64,000 nucleotides of DNA from Doryteuthis pealeii (lineage: Eukaryota > Mollusca > Cephalopoda > Myopsida > Loliginidae), in NCBI GenBank assembly GCA_023376005.1, contig CM042157.1, positions 25,470,037 through 25,534,036 on the forward strand, in the 5' to 3' direction. The translations under genes were made by a program, and so were the position numbers. Of this stretch, positions 29,942 through 40,248 are shown in pieces. The notes below the pieces were generated by a model. The model did not search any database and was not told where the DNA came from. It saw nothing but the letters and a program-made list of their open reading frames with translations. Positions within the stretch are counted from its first letter, which is position 1; every line of letters begins with the position of its first letter.

Positions 29942-30582
29942 TTATCTGCGTGAGCGGCTGAACAGACCAATTTTTGAATGGCAATCTCTGGTGCAGTGAT
30001 TGCAAACAAACAAGGATGCTTGCTGGAGATACTGTTGTCTCTCTTTCCTTATGGCTCTCTTTTCTGCGGCGGCTTCTTTCCTCTCTTTTTCACTACTTTT
30101 AGTTCCTTGTTTGACGAGGAGGCGCCAGGTCATACGGTCTTCTGTATATATATATATATATATATATATTAACCAATCACTCCGCACGAGCAGGATGCGA
30201 CACAAGGTCAATTTATTAAGCGGAGTTTAACAGGTTTGAATTCAGAGTTTCCTTCTCCTAGACCAGTTACCTAGCCAAGGTTAAAGAGTCCAGTCTGCCC
30301 TGCTATTTACCCATAGCTGGAGGGAGTATTGGATTCATACTTTTCCCAAGGGTATTAGCACTATGTGAAATTCAAATAGCTTCATCCAGGAATTGAACTC
30401 GGGTCGATGAGTCCATTTCCTACGACTCTAACCATTAGACCACGCGCCTCCTACGGTCTTCTGTATAAGCCTCCCATGTGTTGATGTCGATGTGGCATGT
30501 CTTCATGTCCTTCTTGCAGACATGTTTAAAGCGCAGGCGTGGTCTCCCTACAGGTCGGTTGCCCTCTACTAACTCACCATAC

Positions 30583-30585
<3 letters not shown>
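29942..30585 (-). pseudogene. LINE C-terminus split by a SINE
   Basis: Minus-strand coding in two blocks. Upstream block 30468-30585: YGELVEGNRPVGRPRLRFK, VCKKDMKTCHIDINTWEAY. Downstream block 29942-30132: WRLLVKQGTKSSEKERK, AEKRAIRKERQQYLQQ and a final CNHCTRDCHSKIGLFSRSRR zinc-finger-like tail. GRPRLRFKDVCKRD-type sequences and the terminal CxxCxRxCxSRIGLxSHxR tail are characteristic of one group of LINE proteins. The upstream coding region is cut by a (TA)n tract at 30586. The SINE at 30149-30451 interrupts the frame. Confidence 0.75.
30149..30451 (-). mobile_element. SINE family 2 insertion with 16-bp target duplication
   Basis: TACGGTCTTCTGTATA occurs at 30133-30148 and again at 30452-30467, exactly flanking a complete minus-strand SINE2 with a (TA)n tail (30149-30170) and head GGAGGCGCGTGGTCTAATGG. 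Removing it restores the LINE frame. Confidence 0.95.
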
Positions 30586-30656
<71 letters not shown>

Positions 30657-30680
30657 TAGATAGATATAGATAGATATAGA
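30586..30680. repeat. (TA)n(GATA)n microsatellite
   Basis: About 33 TA units followed by GATA units. Confidence 0.95.
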
Positions 30681-30752
30681 TATATTAATACAAATTATTT
30701 TTCTATACATTTATCTTATTATTTCTTATTCTTTATAGATTCTTTATCTATA

Positions 30753-31147
30753 CTAGTACAAGATAAAAAAAACTCCCTCCGGGCGATGTAAAGATAGATT
30801 TTTGAAACATATTGCCTGATGGGTGAGAGTAAAAAATTCAATATCAGCGAGTATGTACCCTAAGTAAGTAAAATCCTCAAATTCATTAAAGGATTAAAAA
30901 ATAAAACAATTTGAAATGTAAACTTTAAATATGTATTAAAATAAAACAAACTATATATAGATATATAATACCAGTCATGTATTTATTAAAACGTGTTTTA
31001 AAAAACAATGAGGACTGTCTAATGTTGCATGTTCAAATTTTGAGTGTATTTATTCTATGTTATGACGATTTTGTGTAATGTGACGTAAGCAGTGACGTAA
31101 TTTTTCTTACAGTAAAATATAGGAAGCGAATCTCCATTATCAATAGA
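30753..31147 (-). mobile_element. Helitron-B copy 3
   Basis: Minus-strand 5' end TCTATTGATAATGGAGATTC (31147) and 3' CTAG at 30753-30756, with the GCCCGGAGGGAG hairpin region decayed. 395 bp. Confidence 0.75.
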
Positions 31148-31285
31148 TAAGTTGTTTATCATTATAATTATTCCTGTTTGTATTGTTTATTTTATTTATC
31201 TTTTATTTGCTTTTCATGGTGTTTTATCCGCTATTCATTATTCCTATTTTTAAACATTTTTCCTAATTATGAAGTAGAAAGGTGC
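31148..31285. other. No gene recognised
   Basis: AT-rich spacer before LINE fragment C. Confidence 0.35.
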
Positions 31286-31525
31286 TCAAATAGTGGCCAA
31301 CGGAGCAGTAGTCTGGATGGTCTCCTCTGATTTCCAGATCCTCTTGTCTTTTTTAAAGTTTATTGGGACCGTTCTAAGTGCATTTGGTATCACTTTCACT
31401 CTCATATTCCATAGCTTTTTCAATTCTCTGGCAAGGTCCAGGTATTTATCCATCTTTTCATTTTCCTTCAGCTTCACCCTGTGATCTGCTGGAACAGCAA
31501 AATCCACCAGTTGACACTTTCTATA
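31286..31525 (-). pseudogene. RLE-type LINE fragment C
   Basis: Minus-strand frame VDFAVPADHRVKLKENEKMD, KYLDLARELKKLWNMRVKVI then a deletion that removes PIVVGALG. 5'-truncated, starting at a TTA-rich stretch. Confidence 0.7.
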
Positions 31526-31960
31526 GTCATTATTATTATTTATTATTTAATAATAATCGTCAAGTATATATTATTGAGTAGAAGTGTAGACTAATTTGAA
31601 ATGGCGGTAAAAAAAAACTGTTGGTAAGGTTGATTGACGTGCGAAGACTAACTTCCATTTTGTTTTCGGATTGAATATAAACCGAACCACATATTCAGAC
31701 GAAATTTCAGTATATTCCAGTATTCCATTATCCATATATGGAAATTAATCTCTATTTTAGTCTGTTGTTGTCACTGAAAAATAATGCGTCATTGTTTTTT
31801 CTTTCTAATCAGTTTTTGTCCATAGATAATAAAGATCAGTGCTATTGTTAGTTTTATGTAGTGTCTTTAGGATTATTAAATGACAAGTAATGTCTTCAAC
31901 AGCGAGATATTAATAGCGAGAAATATTTTAACATTTATTCAGTGTTATAAGTTATGCCTA
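31526..31960. other. No gene recognised
   Basis: AT-rich. Confidence 0.35.
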
Positions 31961-31964
31961 TGCA

Positions 31965-32080
31965 AATGCACCAACTACAATTACTATGACTTTCACTCTC
32001 ATATTCCACAGCTTTTTTAATTTTCTGGCAAGGTCCAGGTATTTATCCATATTATTATTATTATTATTATTATTATTTGT
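31965..32080 (-). pseudogene. RLE-type LINE fragment D plus (TTA)n
   Basis: A short piece of the same LINE (CACCAACTACAATTACTATG ... GGTCCAGGTATTTATCCAT), ending at (TTA)n 32048-32077. Confidence 0.65.
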
Positions 32081-32728
32081 TAATTTTTCACACCAGCGTT
32101 AGCTGATGGTCTTTCACTGGAGTCTGAGTGACAGCAAGTCTCCTCAGGTCTACAGGAATCTTCTGAGTATTCTGGCAGATTGCAGCAATGCAGTGTTCTG
32201 AATGGTTTCAATTCTTCCTCTGATTTCCAAACTTTCCAAACCCTTTTCCAATCCTTTTGGGACCGTTCCAAGTGCACCAACTACAATTGGTATAACTTTC
32301 AATTTCATATTCCATAACTTTTTCAGTTCTCTGGCAAGATCCAGATATTTGTCCATTTTTTCATTTTCCTTTAGCTTTACCCTGTGATCTGCTGGAACTG
32401 CAAAATCCACCAGTTGACAAGTTCTTTCTTTTTTGTTTATCAACACTAGGTCTGGTCCTCTTGCTGGGATAAGGTGATCCGTTTTTATTTCAAAGTCCCA
32501 GAGAATTTTATGTGCTTCGTTCTCAAGAACAGATTCTGGTTTATGCATATACCCTTTTGTTGTATCGTCAAAAATAATTTTTTTACATAATTCCCAGTGG
32601 ATCACCTTCCCAACCCAGTCGTGTCTAGTTTTGTACTCCCGTTGTGCTAGTTTGCTACATTCGCAGAGTACATGGTTTACAGTCTCATCTCTATTACCGC
32701 AACGTCTACATTTACTATTTTGTTGGGT
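32080..32728 (-). pseudogene. RLE-type LINE fragment E: CCHC finger plus endonuclease, best copy
   Basis: The most complete copy. A minus-strand frame from about 32728 reads QQNSKCRRCGNRDETVNHVL then CECSKLAQREYKTRHDWVGK, giving a CX2CX8HX4C finger. It continues with KPESVLENEAHKILWDFEIK, ARGPDLVLINKKERTCQLVD, FAVPADHRVKLKENEKMDKY and KVIPIVVGALGTVPKGLEKG. Finger then PD...(13)...D endonuclease is the C-terminal layout of R2/R4/NeSL-clade retrotransposons. The Arg usually before PD is Gly here. The frame stays open for about 190 codons to the end near 32150, after which the tail is frameshifted. Reverse transcriptase is missing (5' truncation at a (TTA)n tract). Confidence 0.8.
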
Positions 32729-32739
32729 CTTTATTATTA

Positions 32740-32787
<48 letters not shown>

Positions 32788-32799
32788 CATTATTATTAC

Positions 32800-32830
<31 letters not shown>
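32729..32830. repeat. (TTA)n microsatellite
   Basis: About 30 TTA units between two LINE fragments. Confidence 0.9.
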
Positions 32831-32869
32831 ATCGCTCTATCACAGGTATTTAGCACTCTCCTCTTAATA

Positions 32870-33000
32870 CTGGATTTATTGGCTTAAAATTTTATTACAT
32901 GGTCAAAATTAATTTTTTTGCATAAATCCCAGTGGATCACTTCCCAACCCAGTCCTGTCTAGTTTTGTATTCCCTTTGTGCTAGTTTTCTATATTCGCAG
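32870..33000 (-). pseudogene. RLE-type LINE fragment F (finger to N-terminal endonuclease)
   Basis: CCCAGTGGATCACTTCCCAA and CAGTCCTGTCTAGTTTTGTA duplicate 32590-32650; cut at the finger by a second (TTA)n at 33003-33053. Confidence 0.7.
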
Positions 33001-33002
33001 AT

Positions 33003-33004
33003 TA

Positions 33005-33053
<49 letters not shown>
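33003..33053. repeat. (TTA)n microsatellite
   Basis: About 17 TTA units. Confidence 0.9.
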
Positions 33054-33054
<1 letters not shown>

Positions 33055-33600
33055 GGTGGCGCGCTGTGTAACGTTTATCATCTTAGAAAGTGGACTTTAC
33101 GAGCCAAATTAAAACCCTGTACAATCCTGAGTTTTACGTTCATACTAATGTCATATCAGCTATGGGTCAGTAATAGGGTTGATCGATCCATTTAGTTTGC
33201 ATATTATTCACGTTACCAAATATATTTTGCTTAAGTTAACCCCAAAGTAATTTCCACCCACGCATCAATGCAGTAGAAATAAGAGCAAAGGTCTCATATC
33301 AACTGATATCCAACGATTTCTCTTCATGAGCTCTAAATTTATTTGAAATTATCAGACATGTCCACAAAAAAAAAAAAAACTGATACGTTGTGCAATTTTA
33401 TTTTGGGCCACAGACGTGTTGGAATTTTATTATTGCTTGGTATCAATAAATAATACCTAATAACATCCGCTTTTGATTGTATGATTTTCCATTAGAAAAT
33501 ATAAATAATTTCGAGACTAAATCTTTATAAAAAAAAAAAATTAAATTTTTTTTAATTCAACGGAGGCCAGTGAACAGCCAAGAAGTGATGTAAGAGTTAT
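33054..33600. other. No gene recognised; repeat shared with 39400-39560
   Basis: GGACTTTACGAGCCAAATTA, AAACCCTGTACAAT and CATTTAGTTTGCATATTATT (33092-33240) match 39408-39560, so this is a dispersed repeat of about 160 bp. The rest is AT-rich. Confidence 0.5.
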
Positions 33601-33614
33601 CATGTCTACATCTA

Positions 33615-33633
33615 TCACACACACACACACACA

Positions 33634-33680
<47 letters not shown>

Positions 33681-33741
33681 GCACACACACACACACACAC
33701 ACTCTCTCTCTCTCTCTCTCTTCACACACACACACACACAC

Positions 33742-33773
<32 letters not shown>

Positions 33774-33860
33774 GCACACACACACACACACACACACTCT
33801 CTCTCTCACACACACACACACTCTCTCTCTCACTCTCACACACAAACACACACATACACA

Positions 33861-33904
<44 letters not shown>

Positions 33905-33972
33905 TATCTATCTATCTCTCTCACACACACACACACACGCACACATACACAGACACACAGACACACACACAC
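33615..33972. repeat. Alternating (CA)n/(CT)n array
   Basis: At least six alternations of CA and CT blocks separated by TATCG or TTCA, a higher-order repeat of about 60-70 bp. Confidence 0.95.
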
Positions 33973-34142
33973 TTGATTATTTTTCTGCTTTTGATGGTAT
34001 CATTTTTCATTACAAAATACAAAAAGTTTTGAGACTAAATCTTTCTGAATAAAAAAAATTAAATTTCAAAAATTTAATGGATGTCGGTGAACAGCCAAAT
34101 AAATAATATAAGAGTTATCATGTCTCTTTTTTTCACACAGAC

Positions 34143-34201
<59 letters not shown>

Positions 34202-34205
34202 TGAT
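33973..34205. repeat. Duplicate flank and (CA)n
   Basis: 33985-34135 repeats 33475-33610 (TTTTGATGGTATCATTTTTC, AGACTAAATCTTT, GTGAACAGCCAA, AGAGTTATCATGTCT) and again leads into (CA)n at 34136-34200. A tandem duplication of about 510 bp that includes the microsatellite start. Confidence 0.75.
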
Positions 34206-34319
34206 TATTTTTTCTTGTGTTTCACACAAAATGTTTTTTCTCAGAAGAATTTCAAAGATTCAAATCTGTAACGTGATCGTTAAAAAAAAGAGAAAAAATA
34301 CAATCAAGACAACGATAAC

Positions 34320-34408
34320 TGTGCGTGTGTGTGTGTGTGTGTGTGAGCGTGAACGTGCGTGTGTGTATGTGTGTGTGTGTGTGTCTGTGTATGTGTGTGT
34401 GTGTGTGA
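34320..34408. repeat. (GT)n microsatellite
   Basis: Imperfect GT array. Confidence 0.9.
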
Positions 34409-34487
34409 AAAATGTAGACATGATAATTCTGAATACAAAAAGGTAGTTGAACGATTCTTTGTTGGCAAGATATAGTTCTTATATATA

Positions 34488-35127
34488 CTAGCAAATATAT
34501 GCACCCTCCGGGTGCAAGTATTTAAATTTTAATATAATAAAATATCATATTAAATTAGAAAGGCTAATGAAACTGTATAAGAATGCAGATAAAAAGATTT
34601 GGAACTGAGGGGGTATGATTGAAAAATAGAACAACTTTGAAACTAACTCTTCCATCATTTTCCATTACTCCCCTCTTTCATTGGTAAATTTTCCTAATTT
34701 AACTCTTTAGTTAAAATAGGAAGTAAAGAATAAATTTACATTTATTTCTTCTTGTTAATGGGTTTATTTTAAGATTTATCCCCGAGATTTTTGCTCATAT
34801 TCAATAAGATAAAACCAAAAAATTTGAAATCAATAATAATAAGCATATATTTATTAAAATCAAATTTTTAAGATCAATATGCAAATTAGCCTTCCAATTC
34901 ACACTGTAATCCGCTATTTTGTTGTATATATAAATACATTGCATGTTATTAGTACGTAGTTATGGTCAACAGTATTAATAATGTAAAACAATTTTTATTT
35001 ATAACTGAAGGTTTAAAAGAATGAAACCATGGAGAATTTGACGTAAATAATTAAGGGAATTGTGACTTGAGTAGTAATATAGTTTCGGTTACAGACAGAA
35101 AAACACACAATCTCCATTATAATAAGA
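34488..35127 (-). mobile_element. Helitron-A copy 5
   Basis: CTAG at 34488-34491, hairpin GCACCCTCCGGGTGC in plus orientation, 5' end TCTTATTATAATGG at 35127. 640 bp. Confidence 0.85.
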
Positions 35128-35139
35128 TTCGACAACTTC

Positions 35140-35215
35140 TCTGCAACAGTAGGTTTTGTCACATGGTCAATTTTATAAGCGGAGTTTAACAGGTTTGAAT
35201 TCAGAGTTTTCCCTG
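35140..35215 (-). mobile_element. SINE2 3' fragment
   Basis: ATAAGCGGAGTTTAACAGG and TTTGAATTCAGAGTTTTCC, head missing. Confidence 0.65.
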
Positions 35216-35394
35216 GGAAATCACCCCCCCCCAAAAAAAAGATGGTCAGTTGGCGAAATAGAAGAAGACGACTCTTAAAACGAGTTAAGACCTCGAGTTA
35301 TAAAAGGGTGTATAACACTGGAGAAAACACAATAAACAAGATGCATTCATTCCCAGAGTAAATATTTTGAAATTAGATATATTACTACTTAAGA

Positions 35395-35668
35395 CCTGGT
35401 TAGCTCAGTCGGTAGAGAATTCGGCTAAAAACCACAAGGTTCCTAGTTCGATACCAGCCCTCGCCAACTCAAAAATCTAGTTGCGCTACTAGGTTCCCTT
35501 TCGGACTAATACTATTGGAAAGGTAAGAACCTCCGCATACAGCCAGTTAAATATTAGCACTACGGTACTACAAGGATTGCTTTGGCATTAAATAACCCCG
35601 GAAGGTTGATATGCCATTAGAAAAGTAAATCAAACTAATCCAAGCCTTACAGAAGAAAATAATGGATC
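35395..35668 (+). mobile_element. Chimeric SINE: family 1 head, family 3 body
   Basis: Head GTTAGCTCAGTCGGTAGAG and box B GTTCGATACC as in SINE1, but after CTCGCCAACTC the body is SINE3 (CTTTCGGACTAATACTATTG, GCATTAAATAACCCC, GGAAGGTTGATATGCC). Confidence 0.75.
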
Positions 35669-35677
35669 TTATTAATA

Positions 35678-35935
35678 GACCGGTTTAGCTCGGCGACAGA
35701 GCATTCGGCTAAAAACCACAAGGTTCCTAGTTCAATACCAGCCCTCGCCAACTCAGCGAATGAGTAGCACAGGGATCTGTGCGATAAAGTAAGGAGCTGA
35801 TGTTAGGTGTGGTGCTTCAGCTTAGATGCAAAAACAATCTCCTTGGTCTAGCGCTAGTGAAAAGGGGATAGACTCCTTCGCTGATTGGCTGATACCGACT
35901 TTAGGCCACCCCGACGAATTTACTTTTCTTACTAC
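35678..35935 (+). mobile_element. SINE family 1 copy, second half of a dimer
   Basis: Joined to the preceding SINE by CTTACAGAAGAAAATAATGG...TTATTAATAGACCGG. The same junction is found at 50460-50500. Box A is slightly decayed (TTAGCTCGGCGAC). Confidence 0.8.
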
Positions 35936-36011
35936 TTAGGTATATGAACTGGTTTTTATATACCTAACTGGTAATATCCCACCAACAGGGAGCAATATTA
36001 ATATATACATG

Positions 36012-36242
36012 TGGAAGGCATAAGTCGGTATCAGCCAATTAGCGAGGGAGTCTATCCCCTTTCACTTGCGCTAGACAAGGAGATTGTTTTTGGCATCTGA
36101 GTGGAGCGCCACACCTACCATCAGCTCCTTACTTTATCGCACAGATCCCTGTGCTACTCATTCGCTGAGTTGGCGAGGACCGGAATCGAATTATGAACCT
36201 TGTGGTTTCTAGCCGAACGCGAACTGAGCTAAACCGGCGCTT
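36012..36242 (-). mobile_element. SINE family 1 copy
   Basis: Inverse of the preceding SINE, about 75 bp away, with GGTATCAGCCAATTAGCGAG and the head AGCTAAACCGGCG. Confidence 0.8.
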
Positions 36243-36254
36243 GGTAACCCGGCA

Positions 36255-36392
36255 TTGAGTACTATAGACAAATTATCAATCATATAGAAATCTGATTTTT
36301 TTGATAAGATAAAAGGAGAATTCTTCCAAGCTGTAGGCGTTTCAGTGCTATTCTATGGATGCACCACTTGGACATTCTAAACATTATTGGGA
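36255..36392 (+). pseudogene. LINE fragment (same family as 21880-22372)
   Basis: STIDKLSII, stop, KSDFFDKIKGEFFQAVGV and SVLFYGCTTWTF align with FAINKLSVIWKSKLTDKLKR and FFQAVVVSVLLYGCTTWTL. Heavily truncated. Confidence 0.65.
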
Positions 36393-36685
36393 TAAAAGGC
36401 ATTCAACTCATACATGTGCGCACAAGTGTCTTTTTCGCATTGATTTCGCGTAGATATCTTTTAAGGCTGTTGATTTTGATCCGAATCATTTTATTTTTCT
36501 GGCTTCTTCATATCTAAGCCCAACAATATTTGCGTGGAAATGAAATTTCTTAGACGCCAGAAAGGATCAATGGATACATAAACATTCTCATGAATATTTT
36601 TGAATATCAAATACATTGATATCGTCCTATCGAATATTGACCTTCAGAAACGGAGCACACTGACTTAACTCCCATGAAATGTAAT

Positions 36686-36689
<4 letters not shown>

Positions 36690-36732
<43 letters not shown>

Positions 36733-36734
36733 CG

Positions 36735-36795
<61 letters not shown>

Positions 36796-36817
36796 GCAAA
36801 ATATATATATAGATACG

Positions 36818-36856
<39 letters not shown>

Positions 36857-36916
36857 GCAAATATATTATATATATATATATATATATATACGCAAATATA
36901 AATATATATACATACG

Positions 36917-36969
<53 letters not shown>

Positions 36970-36998
36970 CATACGCATAATATATATATATATATATA

Positions 36999-37078
<80 letters not shown>

Positions 37079-37240
37079 TACATAAATATATATATATAAA
37101 TACATATATACATATGCAAATATATATATGAATATATATAAATACGCAAATATATATATTATATATATATATACGCAAATATATATATATATATATATAT
37201 ATAATATACATACGCAAATATATATATATATATATACGCA

Positions 37241-37274
<34 letters not shown>

Positions 37275-37335
37275 TATAGATATATAGATAGATAGATACG
37301 CAAATATATTATATATATATATATATATATACATA

Positions 37336-37393
<58 letters not shown>

Positions 37394-37500
37394 CGCAAAT
37401 ATATATATATATATATATATGAATATATATACATACGCAAATATATATATAAAAATATATATACATATGCAAATATATATAAATATATACACATCCGCAA

Positions 37501-37560
<60 letters not shown>
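36690..37560. repeat. (TA)n array with periodic CGCAAA
   Basis: About 870 bp of TA dinucleotides interrupted every 30-60 bp by ACGCAAATA or CATACGCA. The very long Tyr/Ile frames are artefacts. The 42-kb regions do not carry this variant. Confidence 0.95.
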
Positions 37561-37561
<1 letters not shown>

Positions 37562-37875
37562 ACAGAAAATTATACAATAACTCAGATGAGAATATAAAGA
37601 TTGTTTGTCTCTCATCGGCCTCCTGTCCAAAAATGTGTAACCTTTTAATCAATAATAGCTCTCACGTTTCTTTGGACGGTAAGAAAAAGAAAGAAAAAAA
37701 AAGTTATGTCCAGTAATCGAATGCTCAGGTCATTTAGTTATGAAATGCGTTACATGAGGACTTTTACAGCCATTGTGACTGCTCCATGCGTAGCATAAAT
37801 GATAACAGTTTACCGTGGGGAAGTATAGAAAGGAGAACAAGCATCTGCAGGATCTTCTGTATGTCAAGATGAATC
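37561..37875. other. No gene recognised
   Basis: No repeat or domain match. Confidence 0.35.
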
Positions 37876-37877
37876 AA

Positions 37878-38130
37878 GATGTACTATATGAATGCATTGG
37901 TCAACGCTTCTTCTCATACGAAAGCATTGGCAACTGATTTTTACTTGAACAATGCACTGGAAAATTTTCACAATAAAAATGCATTAGCGAATGAGTATTC
38001 TTACTATAGGAATGCACTGGAAAATTATATTTACTATATAAACGCATTTAAAAATAATGTTTAGAATAGAAATGCATTAGCAAATTATCTTTACTATATA
38101 AATGTATTGGAAAATTATTGTATACTATAT
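37878..38130 (+). repeat. 30-bp tandem repeat keeping a reading frame
   Basis: Eight units starting AATGCATTGG or a variant, with lengths about 30, 30, 27, 33, 30, 30, 30 and 29 bp. The frame from ATG 37879 gives ten-residue units (NALVNASSHT, KALATDFYLN, NALENFHNK, NALANEYSYYR, NALENYIYYI) and stops in unit six. Another unit occurs past the inserted SINE at 38356-38395. It may be a coding minisatellite from a repeat protein, or a non-coding satellite whose length is in threes by chance. Confidence 0.55.
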
Positions 38131-38349
38131 GGAGGCGCGTGGTCTAATGGTTAAAGTCATAGGAAATGGACTCGTCAACCCGAGTTCAATTCCTGGACGA
38201 AGCTGTTTGAATTTCATATAGTGCTAATACCCTCGGGAAAGGTATTGAATCCAATTCTCCCTCCAGCTATGGGTAAATAGCAGGGCAGACTGGGATCTTT
38301 AACCTTGGCTAGGTAACCAATCTAGGAGAAGGAAAACTCTGAATTCAAA
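38131..38349 (+). mobile_element. SINE family 2 copy, 3' truncated, inside the 30-bp array
   Basis: Head GGAGGCGCGTGGTCTAATGG through GGAAAACTCTGAATTCAAA, then array sequence resumes. The 3' end including the TA tail is missing. Confidence 0.8.
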
Positions 38350-38449
38350 AGGACAGATGATTTTTACAATAAGAATGCATTGTCATATGATTCCACAATC
38401 AAACCAAAGCTGACAGTACGATCGATTATTAAACTGGATCTGGTGTTGA

Positions 38450-38575
38450 GAATCCAATTCTGGAGCTCTGGGGAGTGTGGACTATCCCTTCATCGTCATT
38501 ACTCCCAGTTCCACCCTGATCCGGAATCGTAGTACCTGTTATCCCCCATCAATGGGTTAAATAGATCAAAAATAA
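38450..38575 (+). mobile_element. R5 SINE-like fragment
   Basis: TGGAGCTCTGGGGAGTGTGG, CATCGTCATTACTCCCAGTT and AATGGGTTAAATAGATC match the R5 body at 59590-59700. Confidence 0.55.
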
Positions 38576-39260
38576 GTTTAAAAATGTTGAATACCCAACA
38601 AACGTCTTTGATATAATGTTACATAATTATTAGTATCCTAACACTTATTTACAGTAGTGTAGAAACCAAAATTGCTGTTATTAGTTGCAGTCGGCGGCCT
38701 TGAAGGATTGAATGACAAGGCGTGACCTCATCCTGATCCTTCCGGTGGATACCGTGAGAATTCCGGTTTAGATTAGAGAGAGTTTTAGTTCAGTATCGGC
38801 CAAACCACGACGGTGGTAAGCCGTGTTAAGTGCACGACCGACTCAATCTGCACAGGTAGTCTGGTGAGGATTTCGGAATAAAATATTATCTAAAGTAAAT
38901 CGAAGTCCTGTGTTATTATCGAAAAACTACCAATGACACAGGGCTTCTGATAAAGAGAAATCCCCAATGGAAGACCAGACACGAAGTCCCCAAGACGAAG
39001 TCCAGACGCTAGAAGAAGAACGTAATATACCAAAGATGAGCAGAAGAATAATAGAAGCCAGGAAAGAAAGTATACAACAATAAAATGACGTAAGACTTGA
39101 CATGCCATAAAATCTAACTAACCAACCAACATAGGGACCTCTTGAATCGTTAGTACTGCTTCATTGAACACGATTCCCTAACCTCTAGAAATTAAATAAC
39201 ACTTGATGGGTTGATATGCCGTTAAAATCCACCAATAAATCAGCCAAATAAAGAGTCTAT
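38576..39260. other. No gene recognised; possible LTR-like segment
   Basis: 38665-38930 has LTR-like character (GGAATAAAATATTATC near one end) but I found no matching target duplication. A SINE-type tail (TTGACATGCCATAAAATC, AACCAACCAAC) ends at 39130. Confidence 0.3.
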
Positions 39261-39264
39261 GAGA

Positions 39265-39345
39265 GGAAAACTCTGAATTCAAACCAGCTTCCCTCCGCTT
39301 AAAGATTAAACTTGACGGAGGGGTTAGGTAAATACCTAGATAAGA
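39265..39345 (+). mobile_element. SINE2 3' fragment
   Basis: AGAGGAAAACTCTGAATTCA, CTCCGCTTAAAG and GGAGGGGTTAGGTAAATACC. Confidence 0.6.
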
Positions 39346-39861
39346 CACAGTGTCCCTGCCCTCAAACAAATAGGTTTGATTTTTATAGTAACATTTATCA
39401 TTTAGGAAATGACTTTACGAGCCAAATTAAAATCCTGTACAATGCTGTCTGAGTTTTACTTTCGTAATAATGCCATATCAACTATGGGTCTGTAATAGGG
39501 TAGATTAATTCATTTAGTTTGCATTTTATTCACGTGTGCATATTATTCACGTGTTACCAAATAGATTTTGCTTAAGTTAAACTAAACTGCTAGTATCACT
39601 TATAATAGAAAGCAGGCAGCGAACAATATGTGATAAGCAGCAGGAGCTAGTATATGGACAGTTCAGCAAATTGGTTAATTTTGGATTAATTAATTAATTA
39701 ATTATATCCCTCAATCAGTAAAGTCAATAACCAAATTTAGCGTGTTTCTTAGTTAGAAAGATATTATTGTCTATGCAAGATTCCGAATCTGAGTGACCTC
39801 CCGTTTTGGAGTTTTACGTCGACACGTACATACCAAACTTCCTTATATATATATAACATAT

Positions 39862-40142
39862 GTTTTGTTAAACTCTACAGACAATTCTTGTCGGACGTGT
39901 TTTTGTTCGATCCTTTCTAACTGTCTGGCCATCTTTTTAATATCTGGGTGGAATTGGTGTAGCAATCCACCAAAGGTTCTCTCCTAAGCGCTTTCTATAC
40001 CTCTTTGTGCCAGCATCAGGTGTGTAACAGGTGACATGTTTCCAGTGTCACTTTTAAAACGAGCAGTAGCAGTAGGAATTAGTAGGAGGAGGTGCTCACA
40101 AGCTCCGACAAGAATTGTCAGTAGAGTTTAACAAAACATGTT
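39862..40142 (-). mobile_element. Inverted-repeat remnant with coding piece (third relative of the 46.5/61.6-kb element)
   Basis: Minus strand: CACCTGATGCTGGCAC, then GAAAGCGCTTAGG and a frame FGGLLHQFHPDIKKMARQLE, RIEQKHVRQELSVEFNKTC. Ends 39862-39898 and 40106-40142 (GACAAGAATTGTC.GTAGAG, TTTAACAAAACATG) are inverted copies of each other. The 46.5-kb relative reads FGGLIYGSHPNVKKLTRKLE, so the coding piece is conserved between diverged copies. Family not identified. Confidence 0.5.
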
Positions 40143-40167
40143 TAAAAGAAAAATTGCTGCCAATATC

Positions 40168-40201
40168 TATCTATCTATCTATCTATCTCTCTCTCTCTCT
40201 C

Positions 40202-40245
<44 letters not shown>
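40168..40245. repeat. (CTAT)n(CT)n(TA)n microsatellite
   Basis: Compound repeat that ends at a Helitron 5' end. Confidence 0.9.

Positions 40246-40248
<3 letters not shown>

Noticed and set aside
36607..37652. Open frames of up to 341 codons rich in Tyr/Ile
   Set aside because: Produced by (TA)n, which has no stop codon in either frame of the dinucleotide.
38660..38935. Second solo LTR
   Set aside because: LTR-like 3' end with AATAAA, but no convincing TG...CA inverted ends or target duplication found by eye.
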